Of a stretch of DNA of 64,000 nucleotides, positions 7,274 through 16,179 are shown piece by piece. The notes beneath the pieces are model-generated. The model was not told where the DNA came from and did no database searches. It worked only from the letters and a program-made list of their open reading frames with translations. Origin of the DNA: UBA6059 sp965227155 (GTDB taxonomy: Bacteria; Bacteroidota; Bacteroidia; Cytophagales; Cyclobacteriaceae); assembly GCA_965227155.1 (NCBI GenBank), contig OZ245731.1:186001-250000 (forward strand). Reading direction: 5' to 3'. Each line of letters begins with the position of its first letter. Position 1 is the first letter of the stretch. The translations under genes and the position numbers were made by a program.

Positions 7274-7654
7274 CTATTTATTACCATGCGCCCCATCTTT
7301 GCAGCACCAGTCTAGCTTTTCATAAGCCTTCGTGTCCCTGGCTACTGTATCAGCATGATACCCCACCATAGCTACCCTTTCCCTGATGGTTTGTGGGTCT
7401 GTTTTTCTTTCGTTGTAAACCACCCGAAGCACTTTTGACTCCACATCCAGAGTCGCTTTTTTAACGCCTTTTTCAAAAGCCAAATCACGTTCAATATTGT
7501 CTTTGCACATCACACAAATGGCTGAAGTGACAATATCAATCTGATAGCCTTCCGCTACCTCCACAGGGGTATTCACTGTTTTGGTAGGAACCTGCTGGGC
7601 ATTAGCAGCCCATACAATTGTTGCTAGAAAAAAAGTAATTACGTATTTCATCAT
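7274..7654 (-). CDS. Secreted heavy-metal-associated (HMA) domain protein
   Basis: 126 residues with a signal peptide (1-19, ending VWAANAQQ) and one HMA-like ferredoxin fold. The metal-binding loop is ICVMCKDNIERDL (Cys-x-x-Cys at about 47-50), followed by the typical KGVKKATLDVESKVLRVVY strand and IRERVAMVGYHAD. It should be a periplasmic metallochaperone that passes a soft metal ion (Cu(I), or possibly Hg) to or from the TonB receptor and the Cus pump. Its ATG overlaps the receptor stop by 4 bases (ATGA), so it is translationally coupled to the upstream gene. A short His-containing tail (DWCCKDGAHGNK) adds two further cysteines. Confidence 0.88.
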   Translation of the reverse strand: MMKYVITFFLATIVWAANAQQVPTKTVNTPVEVAEGYQIDIVTSAICVMCKDNIERDLAFEKGVKKATLDVESKVLRVVYNERKTDPQTIRERVAMVGYHADTVARDTKAYEKLDWCCKDGAHGNK

Positions 7655-9846
7655 TTATCAATTTTAAATCTTATTCCTGCATAAATCATTCTTCCGGCGA
7701 TAGGTGCCCACACAATGGAGGCATCAAAATTTTCGCCAAATGGGTTGCCCGGGTCAATAATAGGATCATCCTGCATAAAATTCAGCATATTTTCTGATCC
7801 CAGATAGATATTGCCCCAGCGAAAGCCTTTGCTCACCTGCATGTTCAGCAGGAAGAAATCAGGACTGGCCTGCGCCCTTTGAAACTCGCCTGGCTTATCG
7901 GTAGTATTGGGCAGCCTTTTGCTGCCGTACCATTGTAGCGTACCATCTATACCCCAGGTATCGTACGGCGTAGAAAATGACGCATTGAGAAAGAGCCTAT
8001 CCCTGGATATGAAGGGCATTTGCATCAGCTGTCCGTCAATGGTAGTACGAACATCATAATATTTATAGGCGCCTTTGAGGGTAAGCAGATCTGTGACCGG
8101 GTAGCTTGCCTCTACCTGAAAACTGTGTGCATAGGACCTACCATCGAGATTGTAAATATTAACCTGCTGCGAGTTTTGGTCCATATCATAGATCAGCTGA
8201 TTAACGAAATCGGTATAGAAATAATCACCCACAATATCGAGGGTCTTACCCCCTAACGATAAGCCACTGACTACACTCAGACCCATATTCCAGCTCTCCT
8301 CCGGTTGGGGTGCTTCATTTACGATGAGCGTTCTATTGGAAACTAAGGCGCCGGTATTTTCCACCAACACATTACCTACCCGGTATCCTTTACCGATTGA
8401 GCCTCTTAATGTGGTGTGCTCTGATATCTGGTAACGGGAATGTAGCCTTGGGCTAAACCAGGTGCCAAAAAGATTGTGGAAATCTGTCCGTGCGCCTGCT
8501 ACGAGGGAAAAATCATCACCAGGCTTGTAGTTATATTCGAAATAGAGCCCCGGCACTACCTCCTGCCTTGTGAAGGTAGAGTCCATATAGGTTTCATCGA
8601 AATTATCATATAAAAAACTAGCTCCGGTCTTGTACTGATGGAAGGAGTTCTTGGCAATGATATTTTGGAAAATCAAATTACCATAGACGGTGGTTTCCTG
8701 TCCCTGGTATTGGTCTCTGCCAAATGCTGCTTCCACATTAGCCTGGGAAACAGAATACAGAAACCCCCATCCTTTGTAGGGCTTCTCCGGAAAAAGCAAA
8801 CCAGTCTTTCCGAATACCTCCACCCTACTGGTTCTATTCATAAAACCATAAAGTGAGGAGCTAGCCGCATCATCTTTGAAACCAAAGCCGGTCTGACCTC
8901 CGGCCTTTTCATCCAGCAGGTAGTTGATACCTATTTGGGAGACAAACTTTTCGCCCTGGTACTTATACCGGTTGAGCACATTGACCTGACGTGTTTTTGG
9001 AATATCCATAAAACCATCGTCATTGTTGTCGATATCATTATTCAGCATATCGGTATGCAAAAGCAAGCCGGCTGACCATCGATCAGACAGGTCTGCTGAC
9101 CAGTTGGCATTGTATTCAAGGCGACCAAATGAATTGACATAGCCATTCAGGTATAGCTTTTCGCTGGATTCTGGCTTTTTCATTTCCACATTGATCTGCC
9201 CTGTCATGGATTCGTAACCATTGACTACTGACCCGGCCCCCTTACCCACATCTATGGATTGAATCCAGGTTCCGGGGATATAGCCCATGCCATAGCGGCC
9301 TATCAGCCCTCTGATGTTGGGCAGGTTTTCAAGGTTGATCTGCACATAGCGGCCATCAAGACCGAGCATCATGATGGTTTTAGCCCCCGTTACACCATCA
9401 GCATAGGAAACATCCACACTGGCATTTGTTTCAAAGCTTTCAGAAAGATTGCAGCAGGCTGCTTTTAAAAGCTCCTTTTCGGTGATGATTTCTACATGTT
9501 TGGATTCAGCCCGGTCAAAAAATGTGCTGCTGGCCTTTACCACCACCTCACTGAGTTCTTCAGTGGATTCCTCTAGCATAATATGCATCATTTGATTTGG
9601 CGTGGGCATAAGGGTATCGGCTTTATAGCCAGCGTAAGAAACCTGAATCTTACTGTTCTCTTGAGTAAGCTCCAGCTGAAAACGGCCGTTTACATTGGTG
9701 ATAACACCATTTTGTGTACCTAATTCTAATACTGTGGCCCCCGGTAGAGGCGTGTGATTTTGATCCGCTACCATACCACTGATTACCTGGGCATAAGACA
9801 GTTGCATTGATAGTAAAAGAAATAATGTGTTGAATATAAATTTCAT
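7651..9846 (-). CDS. TonB-dependent outer-membrane receptor of the metal cluster
   Basis: 731 residues. A signal peptide (1-19, ending LSYAQ) precedes a carboxypeptidase-regulatory-like beta-sandwich (about 20-105), a plug domain (about 110-225) containing AACCNLSESFETNASVDVSY, and a 22-strand barrel ending in a C-terminal aromatic-rich strand (MIYAGIRFKIDK). The vicinal Cys pair in the plug is a hallmark of receptors found beside HMA and Cus genes in Bacteroidota. It would move a metal complex across the outer membrane using TonB energy; whether the substrate is copper or another chelate cannot be read from sequence. It follows HYC_CC_PP copy 2 by 71 bases and overlaps the HMA gene, so 10313 to 7274 is likely one operon. 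Confidence 0.93.
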   Translation of the reverse strand: MKFIFNTLFLLLSMQLSYAQVISGMVADQNHTPLPGATVLELGTQNGVITNVNGRFQLELTQENSKIQVSYAGYKADTLMPTPNQMMHIMLEESTEELSEVVVKASSTFFDRAESKHVEIITEKELLKAACCNLSESFETNASVDVSYADGVTGAKTIMMLGLDGRYVQINLENLPNIRGLIGRYGMGYIPGTWIQSIDVGKGAGSVVNGYESMTGQINVEMKKPESSEKLYLNGYVNSFGRLEYNANWSADLSDRWSAGLLLHTDMLNNDIDNNDDGFMDIPKTRQVNVLNRYKYQGEKFVSQIGINYLLDEKAGGQTGFGFKDDAASSSLYGFMNRTSRVEVFGKTGLLFPEKPYKGWGFLYSVSQANVEAAFGRDQYQGQETTVYGNLIFQNIIAKNSFHQYKTGASFLYDNFDETYMDSTFTRQEVVPGLYFEYNYKPGDDFSLVAGARTDFHNLFGTWFSPRLHSRYQISEHTTLRGSIGKGYRVGNVLVENTGALVSNRTLIVNEAPQPEESWNMGLSVVSGLSLGGKTLDIVGDYFYTDFVNQLIYDMDQNSQQVNIYNLDGRSYAHSFQVEASYPVTDLLTLKGAYKYYDVRTTIDGQLMQMPFISRDRLFLNASFSTPYDTWGIDGTLQWYGSKRLPNTTDKPGEFQRAQASPDFFLLNMQVSKGFRWGNIYLGSENMLNFMQDDPIIDPGNPFGENFDASIVWAPIAGRMIYAGIRFKIDK

Positions 9847-9917
9847 AGTTGTTCGTTTGAATGAATAAATGAGGCAGTAATAGCCTGCCCTTGATTTTCA
9901 AAATATCAACTATGGTA

Positions 9918-10313
9918 TCAGATAAGGAAGGATTGAATAAGCACCGGAATGTCCTTATTCAGTAATGGGGGGCTTGCATCAAGATAAGCGTAGGCTGATT
10001 CTGCAGAAAACAGGTCTGATGAATAATCTGGTAATGCGAACCAACTGACGACAAAGAATGAAGTTTGGGCCTCAAAAGAAAACAGGGATTGGTTGAGCTC
10101 ATTGACTTTGAGGTCTTGCTCTACTTCATTGCAGCAAGGATCTGCATCATCTTCAGCACCAAATAAATCTGCACAGCAGCTTTTCGTCTTATGATTGATT
10201 TCAATGGATTTGAGCTGACCCAGGCAATAATGCTTGTGCATGGTCATACCAGTTGTAGCAATCAACAACATGACTGCCACAAAAAAATTACCGATGACCT
10301 TTAGTTTTTGCAT
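9918..10313 (-). CDS. HYC_CC_PP family protein (copy 2)
   Basis: 131 residues, first gene of the metal cluster. It has the family landmarks: an N-terminal hydrophobic segment, HKHYCLGQLKSIEINHKTK, then CCADLFG and CCNEVE, and SPPLL near the C-terminus, ending IPVLIQSFLI. It is paralogous to 6771-7172; the first 45 residues are close to identical while the rest has diverged, so the conserved part is probably the functional metal-binding face. The two copies bracket the receptor and HMA genes. A function in metal handling is inference from residues and neighbours. Confidence 0.85.
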   Translation of the reverse strand: MQKLKVIGNFFVAVMLLIATTGMTMHKHYCLGQLKSIEINHKTKSCCADLFGAEDDADPCCNEVEQDLKVNELNQSLFSFEAQTSFFVVSWFALPDYSSDLFSAESAYAYLDASPPLLNKDIPVLIQSFLI

Positions 10314-10318
10314 TTGTG

Positions 10319-10332
10319 CAAATATACGGATA
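10319..10332 (-). promoter_or_regulatory. Promoter box TATCCGTATATTTG upstream of HYC_CC_PP copy 2
   Basis: The minus strand carries TATCCGTATATTTG, identical to 7177-7190, ending 5 bases before the ATG at 10313. TATATTTG fits the TAnnTTTG -7 box. This is the best candidate for the main promoter of the metal cluster. The conserved flanking TATCCG may belong to an operator; that part is speculative. Confidence 0.55.
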
Positions 10333-10483
10333 ACTATAGAATGGGTTTTTGCCTCTTAGAAATTCATTTAAAATTATGGTTAAGCTGATCGACTATCTAT
10401 CAAGATGTCATCACAAGCTTAGCAATAAATAAATTTGCTGGACTTGGCTAATCCGTGCGGTAGAGACGACTATTAAACGTGAT

Positions 10484-10807
10484 TTATTCGGATATAATCG
10501 TTGGTCCGTTTGGAAGTTGCCTATTTAAAAGTCTTGTAAGTTCAGGCAATAAGCTGACCATGTGTTGATATGTCAACAATTTTACATTAAGGGTTAAAAC
10601 TGGGATTGGATATTTCTTGAAATTTTGTTGATTTTGGAGGTTTTTGTCAGCCGTAATAAATGCTTCAAACCCATTCGAAATCATAAGCTCAAGAAGTTCA
10701 CCGTTTTGTTTTACGTTCCATCCCATTTCCTGGACTGTGAAAACATCAAATTCTGTCAGGTCGTATTTAAGTTTCTTAGGTAAATTCTCATCAAGTAGCA
10801 GTTTCAT
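10484..10807 (-). CDS. DUF5615 PIN-like toxin
   Basis: 107 residues starting MKLLLDENLPKKL, the standard N-terminus of DUF5615 PIN-like proteins with the first acidic pair (Asp-Glu) of the nuclease site; AFITADKNLQNQ supplies the later Asp and LNVKLLTYQHM the C-terminal helix. The family acts as the RNase-like toxin of DUF433/DUF5615 modules. The longer frame upstream to 10876 was rejected because it reads through the antitoxin gene and lacks family similarity. The ATG overlaps the DUF433 gene by 17 bases, the usual arrangement. Confidence 0.85.
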   Translation of the reverse strand: MKLLLDENLPKKLKYDLTEFDVFTVQEMGWNVKQNGELLELMISNGFEAFITADKNLQNQQNFKKYPIPVLTLNVKLLTYQHMVSLLPELTRLLNRQLPNGPTIISE

Positions 10808-11027
10808 AGAGCTTCTTAAAGTTCGTAGATGAAACAACTTTTCCGGCGAGTTCAAGGACCTTAACTGCCTGTTCATGAGTTACGGTGGGAAAGTCATTGA
10901 GAAAATCGCCTAACGTAATACCACTTTCCAGGTGATCGAATAGGGTTTCAACAGGGACACGAGTTCCGGAAAAGACGGGGGTTCCACCTAAAATCTTCGG
11001 ATCAATATTGATTACATCGATATCCAT
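10791..11027 (-). CDS. DUF433 antitoxin
   Basis: 78 residues. The family pattern is clear: INIDPKILGGTPVFSGTRVPV, then LFDHLESGITLGDFLNDFP and a C-terminal helix (THEQAVKVLELAGKVV). DUF433 proteins are short winged-helix-like DNA-binding antitoxins that pair with DUF5615 PIN toxins. It is encoded first and overlaps the toxin. The pair stands alone between the metal cluster and an unknown gene, suggesting an independently acquired module. Autoregulation is likely by family; no operator palindrome was identified in the 291 bases upstream, where I see nothing else. Confidence 0.88.
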   Translation of the reverse strand: MDIDVINIDPKILGGTPVFSGTRVPVETLFDHLESGITLGDFLNDFPTVTHEQAVKVLELAGKVVSSTNFKKLYETAT

Positions 11028-11318
11028 ATTCTAATTTAATGAAATTTTAATTTGATCAGTTCTACATCGCGATGGTGAAATTTAACCACCAGAAATAGCG
11101 CTGTAGCCACTGAGCTTTAATAATATCGATAAAAGTAAATTATATGCCGTTACATTCATAGTATCAGATATGCACTGCGCCTTGCAAATAAAAAAAAACA
11201 CAAACAGAAGAAGCTAGAAAGCACCAATCATTCTTGGCAGTTGATAAGTGGAATGTTGCGCAATGTTTATACAGAAGGCTAAGTAAAACAATGCGACCAT
11301 TTCGTATGTTAGCACCTG

Positions 11319-11975
11319 TTACTTATTGAGTTTGCACAGCAAGTTGATAAACTCAGGATATTCTTTGTTTATATCCTTTTTTAGTATAAACCCAATTCTA
11401 AATTGGTAGTCACCACGTTCAAATCCGTTACCCATTCGCATAGTGTTTTCTTTCATTTGAGGCTCATAAAATGTATCGGAGTAGATTGATTCTTTACCTT
11501 CCGAGTTAATTCGATAAACTAGTACTCGTAAGGTTGCTATTTTGTCAAGCAGAGTCCTATCAATGAATTCTAAATTAAAGTCAAGGATTTGTGCGTTCAT
11601 ATTTGGTGGACAGGATAGGACAAAATAGTTAGAACCATTTCTTTGAACCCATCCTTTCATTTTGAAATCCTTTTCAACAATTATCGGGTTGGAATCTACA
11701 TTTGAAGTAGCATTAATTCTTGATAACCTTCGCTCCACTTCCTCTTCGTACTCGTTGAGAATTTTTAAGTTTTCCAGTTGATTCTCAATTTGATTAACAG
11801 TTAGAGTTGAGTCACCAAAATTATAGTTGTGAGTTACCTGGACACTGTCTGTTAGCTCCTTAACTATTGTTGGCTCAGTTGGAAATATTTTATTCCAAAC
11901 ACTTGTTAGGCCCAATGTTACGATTACTCCTAAAATGAAGATAGATGATTCGGTGAGTAACTTCTTCTTGTCCAT
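11319..11975 (-). CDS. Membrane-anchored protein of unknown function
   Basis: 218 residues, not recognised. Residues about 9-30 (SIFILGVIVTLGLTSVWNKI) form a single N-terminal membrane anchor. A segment at about 60-90 (QIENQLENLKILNEYEEEVE) is predicted by eye as coiled coil. The rest (about 100-218) looks like a small beta-rich domain exposed outside the cytoplasmic membrane (FVLSCPPNMNAQILDFNLEF, FERGDYQFRIGFIL). It is flanked by 291 and 155 bases without genes, so it is monocistronic. It could be a sensory or structural envelope protein; no function is proposed. Confidence 0.65.
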   Translation of the reverse strand: MDKKKLLTESSIFILGVIVTLGLTSVWNKIFPTEPTIVKELTDSVQVTHNYNFGDSTLTVNQIENQLENLKILNEYEEEVERRLSRINATSNVDSNPIIVEKDFKMKGWVQRNGSNYFVLSCPPNMNAQILDFNLEFIDRTLLDKIATLRVLVYRINSEGKESIYSDTFYEPQMKENTMRMGNGFERGDYQFRIGFILKKDINKEYPEFINLLCKLNK

Positions 11976-12130
11976 AAATAGGCACTAATATCTGAATATA
12001 GTCACTATAGGTAAGCATATCCAACTTATCCTCTTTCTGAACTCTATATTTTTTCTATGCTGTAACATACATAAACCACTCAATACCTTTTATAATGCAG
12101 CCATCGATTGTATGCAATCAAGTGACCTAC

Positions 12131-12682
12131 CTATCTAACCAGCTTCTTCAGTTTTTCCTTGGCCCGCATCAGGCGCATCTTTATTGCACTTTCTGATAAC
12201 TGCAGCGAGAAGGCAATTTCCTTGATGCTTTTTTGATCCTGATATTTCAGCAACAAAATTAGCTTATCTTCTATGGATACCTGTTCGAGTAAAATTTCAA
12301 GTAATTCCTTAGAATGATCCACCGAGATGTCTAAATCCTGCTCTACCATATCAGGTAGTTTGTCGGCCAGCTTCCCTGAGATGACCTCATGGTCTCTTTT
12401 TTTCTGCTTGCGGAGGTAATCGATGCAGGTGTGGTGGATGATCGCATACAGCCAGGTGGTAAACTTAGCTTCGGCCCTGAAATTTTTGAGGTTTACGAAT
12501 ACTTTGATCAGGATTTCCTGGGTGAGATCATCAGCTAATTCTCCGTCTTTCACATAATGGTAGCAGCGTTGATAAATGACCTTATCGTAGCGCTCTGACA
12601 ACACAGAAAAATAGCGGTTGTTCCCTGCAAGGATATGCTGGATTATCATTTCATCGGCCAGGGATTTATCTAACACTACCAT
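12131..12682 (-). CDS. RNA polymerase ECF-type sigma factor
   Basis: 183 residues with the two ECF regions. Region 2 (about 20-95) has DGELADDLTQEILIKVFVNL and KFTTWLYAIIHHTCIDYLRK. Region 4 (about 125-180) has LILLLKYQDQKSIKEIAFSL followed by SESAIKMRLMRAKEKLK, the helix-turn-helix for -35 recognition. No anti-sigma gene is adjacent, so control is not visible. It is divergent from the amidoligase operon with only 65 bases between the starts; it may share a regulatory region with it and may control it, but that is inference. Confidence 0.93.
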   Translation of the reverse strand: MVVLDKSLADEMIIQHILAGNNRYFSVLSERYDKVIYQRCYHYVKDGELADDLTQEILIKVFVNLKNFRAEAKFTTWLYAIIHHTCIDYLRKQKKRDHEVISGKLADKLPDMVEQDLDISVDHSKELLEILLEQVSIEDKLILLLKYQDQKSIKEIAFSLQLSESAIKMRLMRAKEKLKKLVR

Positions 12683-12747
12683 GAAAAAAAATTATAGAAC
12701 TGCTGTGACTTTTGGTATCTACTGCGTCAAACTATCAAACTTAAATA

Positions 12748-13464
12748 ATGACAGAAGACACCTCTGAAATTCAAAGATACATCAGCATTTTGCCGCAACC
12801 CAATGATGTGAGCTGTGGCCCTACCTGTCTGCATGCCGTTTACAATTATTTTGGGGAAACGCTCGACCTGAATAAGGTCATCAAAGAAGTAAAGCAGGTC
12901 AAAGGCGGCGGTACGCTGGCTGTAATGCTGGGTAACCACGCCCTGAAAAAAGGCTACCGGGTTACCATCTACACATACAATCTGCAGGTCTTTGATCCTA
13001 CCTGGTTCAATAAAAAAGTGAACTTGCAACAAAAACTGAAGGAACAGCTTTTGTATAAATCTTCCAGAAAACTGGAACAAGCTTCAGAAGCCTATCTGCA
13101 ATTTTTGAATGGCGGTGGAAAAATCCGGTTTGAAGAGTTGTCTCCCAAGCTCATTAGAAAAATACTAAGGAAGAAAATCCCAATCCTCACCGGGCTCAGT
13201 GCCACTTACCTGTACCAAAGTGCAAGGGAAATCGGCAAGTACAATGTGTACCACGATACCAAGGGTGAGCCGGCTGGCCATTTTGTAGTCATCAGCGGGT
13301 ACAATAAAGAGCAGCGCAAAGCATTAATTGCCGATCCGCTAAATCCAAACCCCCTAATGGACAAACAACAATATTATGCTGTGGATATGCAGCGGGTGAT
13401 CAATGCCATACTGCTTGGTATAGTGACCTATGATGCCAATTTATTAATTATTCAACCTCGTTAA
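12748..13464 (+). CDS. C39-like cysteine peptidase of an amidoligase operon
   Basis: 238 residues with a papain-like C39 layout. Gln17 (oxyanion hole) and catalytic Cys23 lie in PQPNDVSCGPTCLHAVYNYF; His178 lies in AGHFVVISGYN and Asp196 in LIADPLNPNP, giving a full Cys-His-Asp set. There is no signal peptide or ABC transporter fusion, so it is a cytosolic enzyme rather than a bacteriocin exporter. It is the first gene of a four-gene operon, 2 bases before the RimK-type ligase. It may cleave a peptide or isopeptide made or used by the ligases downstream; the substrate is unknown. Confidence 0.82.
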   Translation: MTEDTSEIQRYISILPQPNDVSCGPTCLHAVYNYFGETLDLNKVIKEVKQVKGGGTLAVMLGNHALKKGYRVTIYTYNLQVFDPTWFNKKVNLQQKLKEQLLYKSSRKLEQASEAYLQFLNGGGKIRFEELSPKLIRKILRKKIPILTGLSATYLYQSAREIGKYNVYHDTKGEPAGHFVVISGYNKEQRKALIADPLNPNPLMDKQQYYAVDMQRVINAILLGIVTYDANLLIIQPR

Positions 13465-13466
13465 TC

Positions 13467-14915
13467 ATGCAAAAACTAATAGTAACCGATGCACCCGGTT
13501 TATGGAAAATAGAATTACCGGATACTACCATTACCTCACCTTCAGACTATATCCATAGTGAAGTATGGAGTGAGCAAAAGCAAATCAAAGTTGTCAACCT
13601 CTGCAAAAGCTACCATTATCAAAGCATCGGCTATTACATTTCATTGCTGGCAGAAGCCAGGGGGCACAAGGTGATCCCGGCCACTGCTACCATGATGGAT
13701 TTTAAGATGCCCGGGCTGGCAAGGGAAGATGCACAGGACTTTGACACCATCATCCAGGATGTGCTGGAAAAATACACCCGGGAGGATAAACTGGAGCTCA
13801 ATATCTATTTTGGGTTTACCACCCAGAATCAGCTGGCCAAAATTGGCTCGTTGTTATTCAATTTGTTCCAGACACCCATTCACAAAGCTGTATTTCAAAA
13901 GAAAGAAAGATGGCAGCTGGTGAGCCTCAAGTCTTTGAATATAAAGGACCTTACAGAGGACCAAAGGGGTGAATTGCAAAAGGCGTTGGTGCTATTTCTT
14001 TCCGGGAAAGCGGTTGTGCGCAAAAACTATCGCCGGAAAAAATACGACCTGGCGATACTGGTAAACCCGGAGGAAGCCACGCCTCCTTCCGATCCTAAAG
14101 CCTTGCAGAAGTTTGTGAAGGCCGCCGATAAGGTAGGCTTCAACACTGAATTTATCACCAAGGCGGATGGTCCCAAAATCACCCATTTTGATGCGCTTTT
14201 CATTAGAGAAACCACCAATGTAAACCACCATACCTTTAAGCTGGCCCGAAAGGCAGACTATGAAGGGCTGGCGGTAATTGACGACCCTGCCTCTATCCTT
14301 AAGTGTACCAACAAAGTGTACCTCAAAGAATTGTTGGATGCCAATAATATCGCCGCTCCAAGGTCTATCATCATTGATAAAACTACGGCAAGTCAGGTGG
14401 AAAGCAATATTCCGTTTCCGATAGTACTGAAACAGCCCGACGGATCATTTTCCAAAGGTGTGAAAAAGGCGAGGGATAAGGGAGAGCTCGACCTCCACCT
14501 CAAGTCACTGTTTCAACAGACCGACCTGATTATCGCACAGGAATTTATGCCTACTGATTTTGACTGGCGTGTGGGCGTCATTGGCGGTAAAATCATATAC
14601 ATCTGCAAGTACTTTATGGCAAGAAACCACTGGCAGATTGTAGACTGGAAGTCCGATAAAACTACGCGACTCGGCAAATCCGAAGCTGTAGCCATTGACC
14701 AGGCTCCCAAGGGACTCGTACGCCTTGCGTTAAGGGCCACCAAGCTCATCGGCAATGGCCTCTATGGTGTGGATATCAAAGAGTCAAAAGGTAAATTTTA
14801 CATTATCGAAATTAATGACAACCCCAGCATCGAATCTACTATTGAAGACAAGCTGGAAAAGTCCAATTTATACGAATCAATCATGAAGCACCTGATGCAA
14901 ATGGTGCTTCAATAA
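13467..14915 (+). CDS. RimK-type ATP-grasp ligase with its own N-terminal domain
   Basis: 482 residues. The N-terminal 200 or so residues match the RimK-like ATP-grasp N-terminal domain (KVVNLCKSYHYQSIGYYISL). The ATP-grasp core runs from about 285 to 475: the lysine/glycine-rich loop PIVLKQPDGSFSKGVKKA (about 316-334), IIAQEFMPTDFDWRVGVIGG, and the Mg-binding end GVDIKESKGKFYIIEINDNP (about 435-454) with Asp/Glu/Asn ligands. Such enzymes join an amino acid or peptide amine to a carboxylate through an acyl phosphate. It is not a ribosomal S6 RimK (about 300 residues). It lies 4 bases before the GCS2-type ligase, so the two probably act in sequence. Confidence 0.88.
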   Translation: MQKLIVTDAPGLWKIELPDTTITSPSDYIHSEVWSEQKQIKVVNLCKSYHYQSIGYYISLLAEARGHKVIPATATMMDFKMPGLAREDAQDFDTIIQDVLEKYTREDKLELNIYFGFTTQNQLAKIGSLLFNLFQTPIHKAVFQKKERWQLVSLKSLNIKDLTEDQRGELQKALVLFLSGKAVVRKNYRRKKYDLAILVNPEEATPPSDPKALQKFVKAADKVGFNTEFITKADGPKITHFDALFIRETTNVNHHTFKLARKADYEGLAVIDDPASILKCTNKVYLKELLDANNIAAPRSIIIDKTTASQVESNIPFPIVLKQPDGSFSKGVKKARDKGELDLHLKSLFQQTDLIIAQEFMPTDFDWRVGVIGGKIIYICKYFMARNHWQIVDWKSDKTTRLGKSEAVAIDQAPKGLVRLALRATKLIGNGLYGVDIKESKGKFYIIEINDNPSIESTIEDKLEKSNLYESIMKHLMQMVLQ

Positions 14916-14919
14916 ACTT

Positions 14920-16179
14920 ATGGAAACCCAAAAAAGATGGCACCTGTTCCAACGGTTTGGAATAGAGCTGGAATACATGATCGTGGATCGCGATACGCTG
15001 GATATCAAGCCTATAGCAGACCAGCTACTGCAAGATGCTGCCGGCAAACCCACCGATGAGTTTAATAATGGTCCCGTCACCTGGTCCAATGAGCTGGTAT
15101 TGCATGTGGTAGAATTCAAATGCACTGAGCCAATCAGTGACCTGTTCCAGCTATTGCAGGATTTGAAGGCCAATATTGCCTATGCCAACCTGCTGCTGGA
15201 AAAATACAATGCCCGCCTGCTGGGTACAGCCGCCCACCCCTGGATGGACCCTGCCCGTGAAACAAAGTTGTGGCCCATGGGCAATGCTGAAATCTATGAA
15301 ACCTACGATAGGATATTTAACTGCAAAGGGCATGGATGGGCAAACCTCCAAAGTATGCACATCAACCTCCCCTTTTACGATGATGAGGAGTTTGCTCAAC
15401 TGCATGCTGCCATCAGGGTGATTTTGCCATTGCTACCTGCCCTTGCGGCCAGCTCACCTATATTGGATCAAAAGCCCAGCGGAGTATTGGATACCCGAAT
15501 GATTTACTACCAAAAAAACCAACAGGCGATTCCGGAAATCACCGGTAGGGTAATACCTGAAAATGTTAAGTCAAAAAGGCTCTACCATAAAAAGATCTAT
15601 GATAAAATAGCTGCTGCCGTAGCACCACATGATCCCCAGAAAATCTTAGATCCCATTTGGCTCAACTCCAGGGGTTGCATCGCTCGGTTTGACAGGGGTG
15701 CCATTGAAATAAGGATACTTGATATCCAGGAAGCTCCAGCCATGGACCTGGCCATAGCGGTATTCATCATTCATCTGCTCAAGCTGCTCACTCAGCAGAA
15801 GCTGTCAGACTTCCATACACAAGGGCAGTGGGCCATAGAACCGTTATTCGAGATTTTGCAGTCAACTATCGAAAAAGGACCAGACGCACAGATCAACAAT
15901 AAGGAATACCTGAAGACCCTGGGCATGAAGGAAGAAGCTGCTAAGGCCAAAGAAGTAATCGCAAACCTTGTAGAGCAGGTCGCCTTGCAGTATCCCCGAC
16001 AGATGGAACCATGGCTGCCTCATCTACGCCGAATGATAGCCCTGGGGCCATTATCCAGCCGTATTTTAAAGGTAGCCCACAACGAATATGGTCGAAGTAA
16101 TCTAAAGCTGATCTACGGAGAATTGGCAGAAAACCTGGCAGAAAATAAAATGTTTGAGCCATGGAGCGAACCGTTGTAG
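14920..16179 (+). CDS. GCS2-family carboxylate-amine ligase
   Basis: 419 residues of the glutamate-cysteine ligase type 2 fold (glutamine-synthetase-like). The first strand FGIELEYMIVD carries the paired metal-binding glutamates Glu16 and Glu18; SMHINLPF (about 146-153) supplies the His strand, and RFDRGAIEIRILDIQEAP (about 252-269) the distal Arg/Glu face. GCS2 proteins make gamma-glutamyl or other amide bonds; many are not true YbdK/GshA enzymes. No glutathione synthetase pair is present, so a dedicated small-molecule or peptide product is more likely. It overlaps the next gene by 19 bases. Confidence 0.87.
   Translation: METQKRWHLFQRFGIELEYMIVDRDTLDIKPIADQLLQDAAGKPTDEFNNGPVTWSNELVLHVVEFKCTEPISDLFQLLQDLKANIAYANLLLEKYNARLLGTAAHPWMDPARETKLWPMGNAEIYETYDRIFNCKGHGWANLQSMHINLPFYDDEEFAQLHAAIRVILPLLPALAASSPILDQKPSGVLDTRMIYYQKNQQAIPEITGRVIPENVKSKRLYHKKIYDKIAAAVAPHDPQKILDPIWLNSRGCIARFDRGAIEIRILDIQEAPAMDLAIAVFIIHLLKLLTQQKLSDFHTQGQWAIEPLFEILQSTIEKGPDAQINNKEYLKTLGMKEEAAKAKEVIANLVEQVALQYPRQMEPWLPHLRRMIALGPLSSRILKVAHNEYGRSNLKLIYGELAENLAENKMFEPWSEPL

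Noticed and set aside
10484..10876. Longer reading of the DUF5615 toxin starting at 10876
   Set aside because: The extra 23 residues lie within the antitoxin gene in another frame and do not resemble the family, which starts MKxLLDENL.
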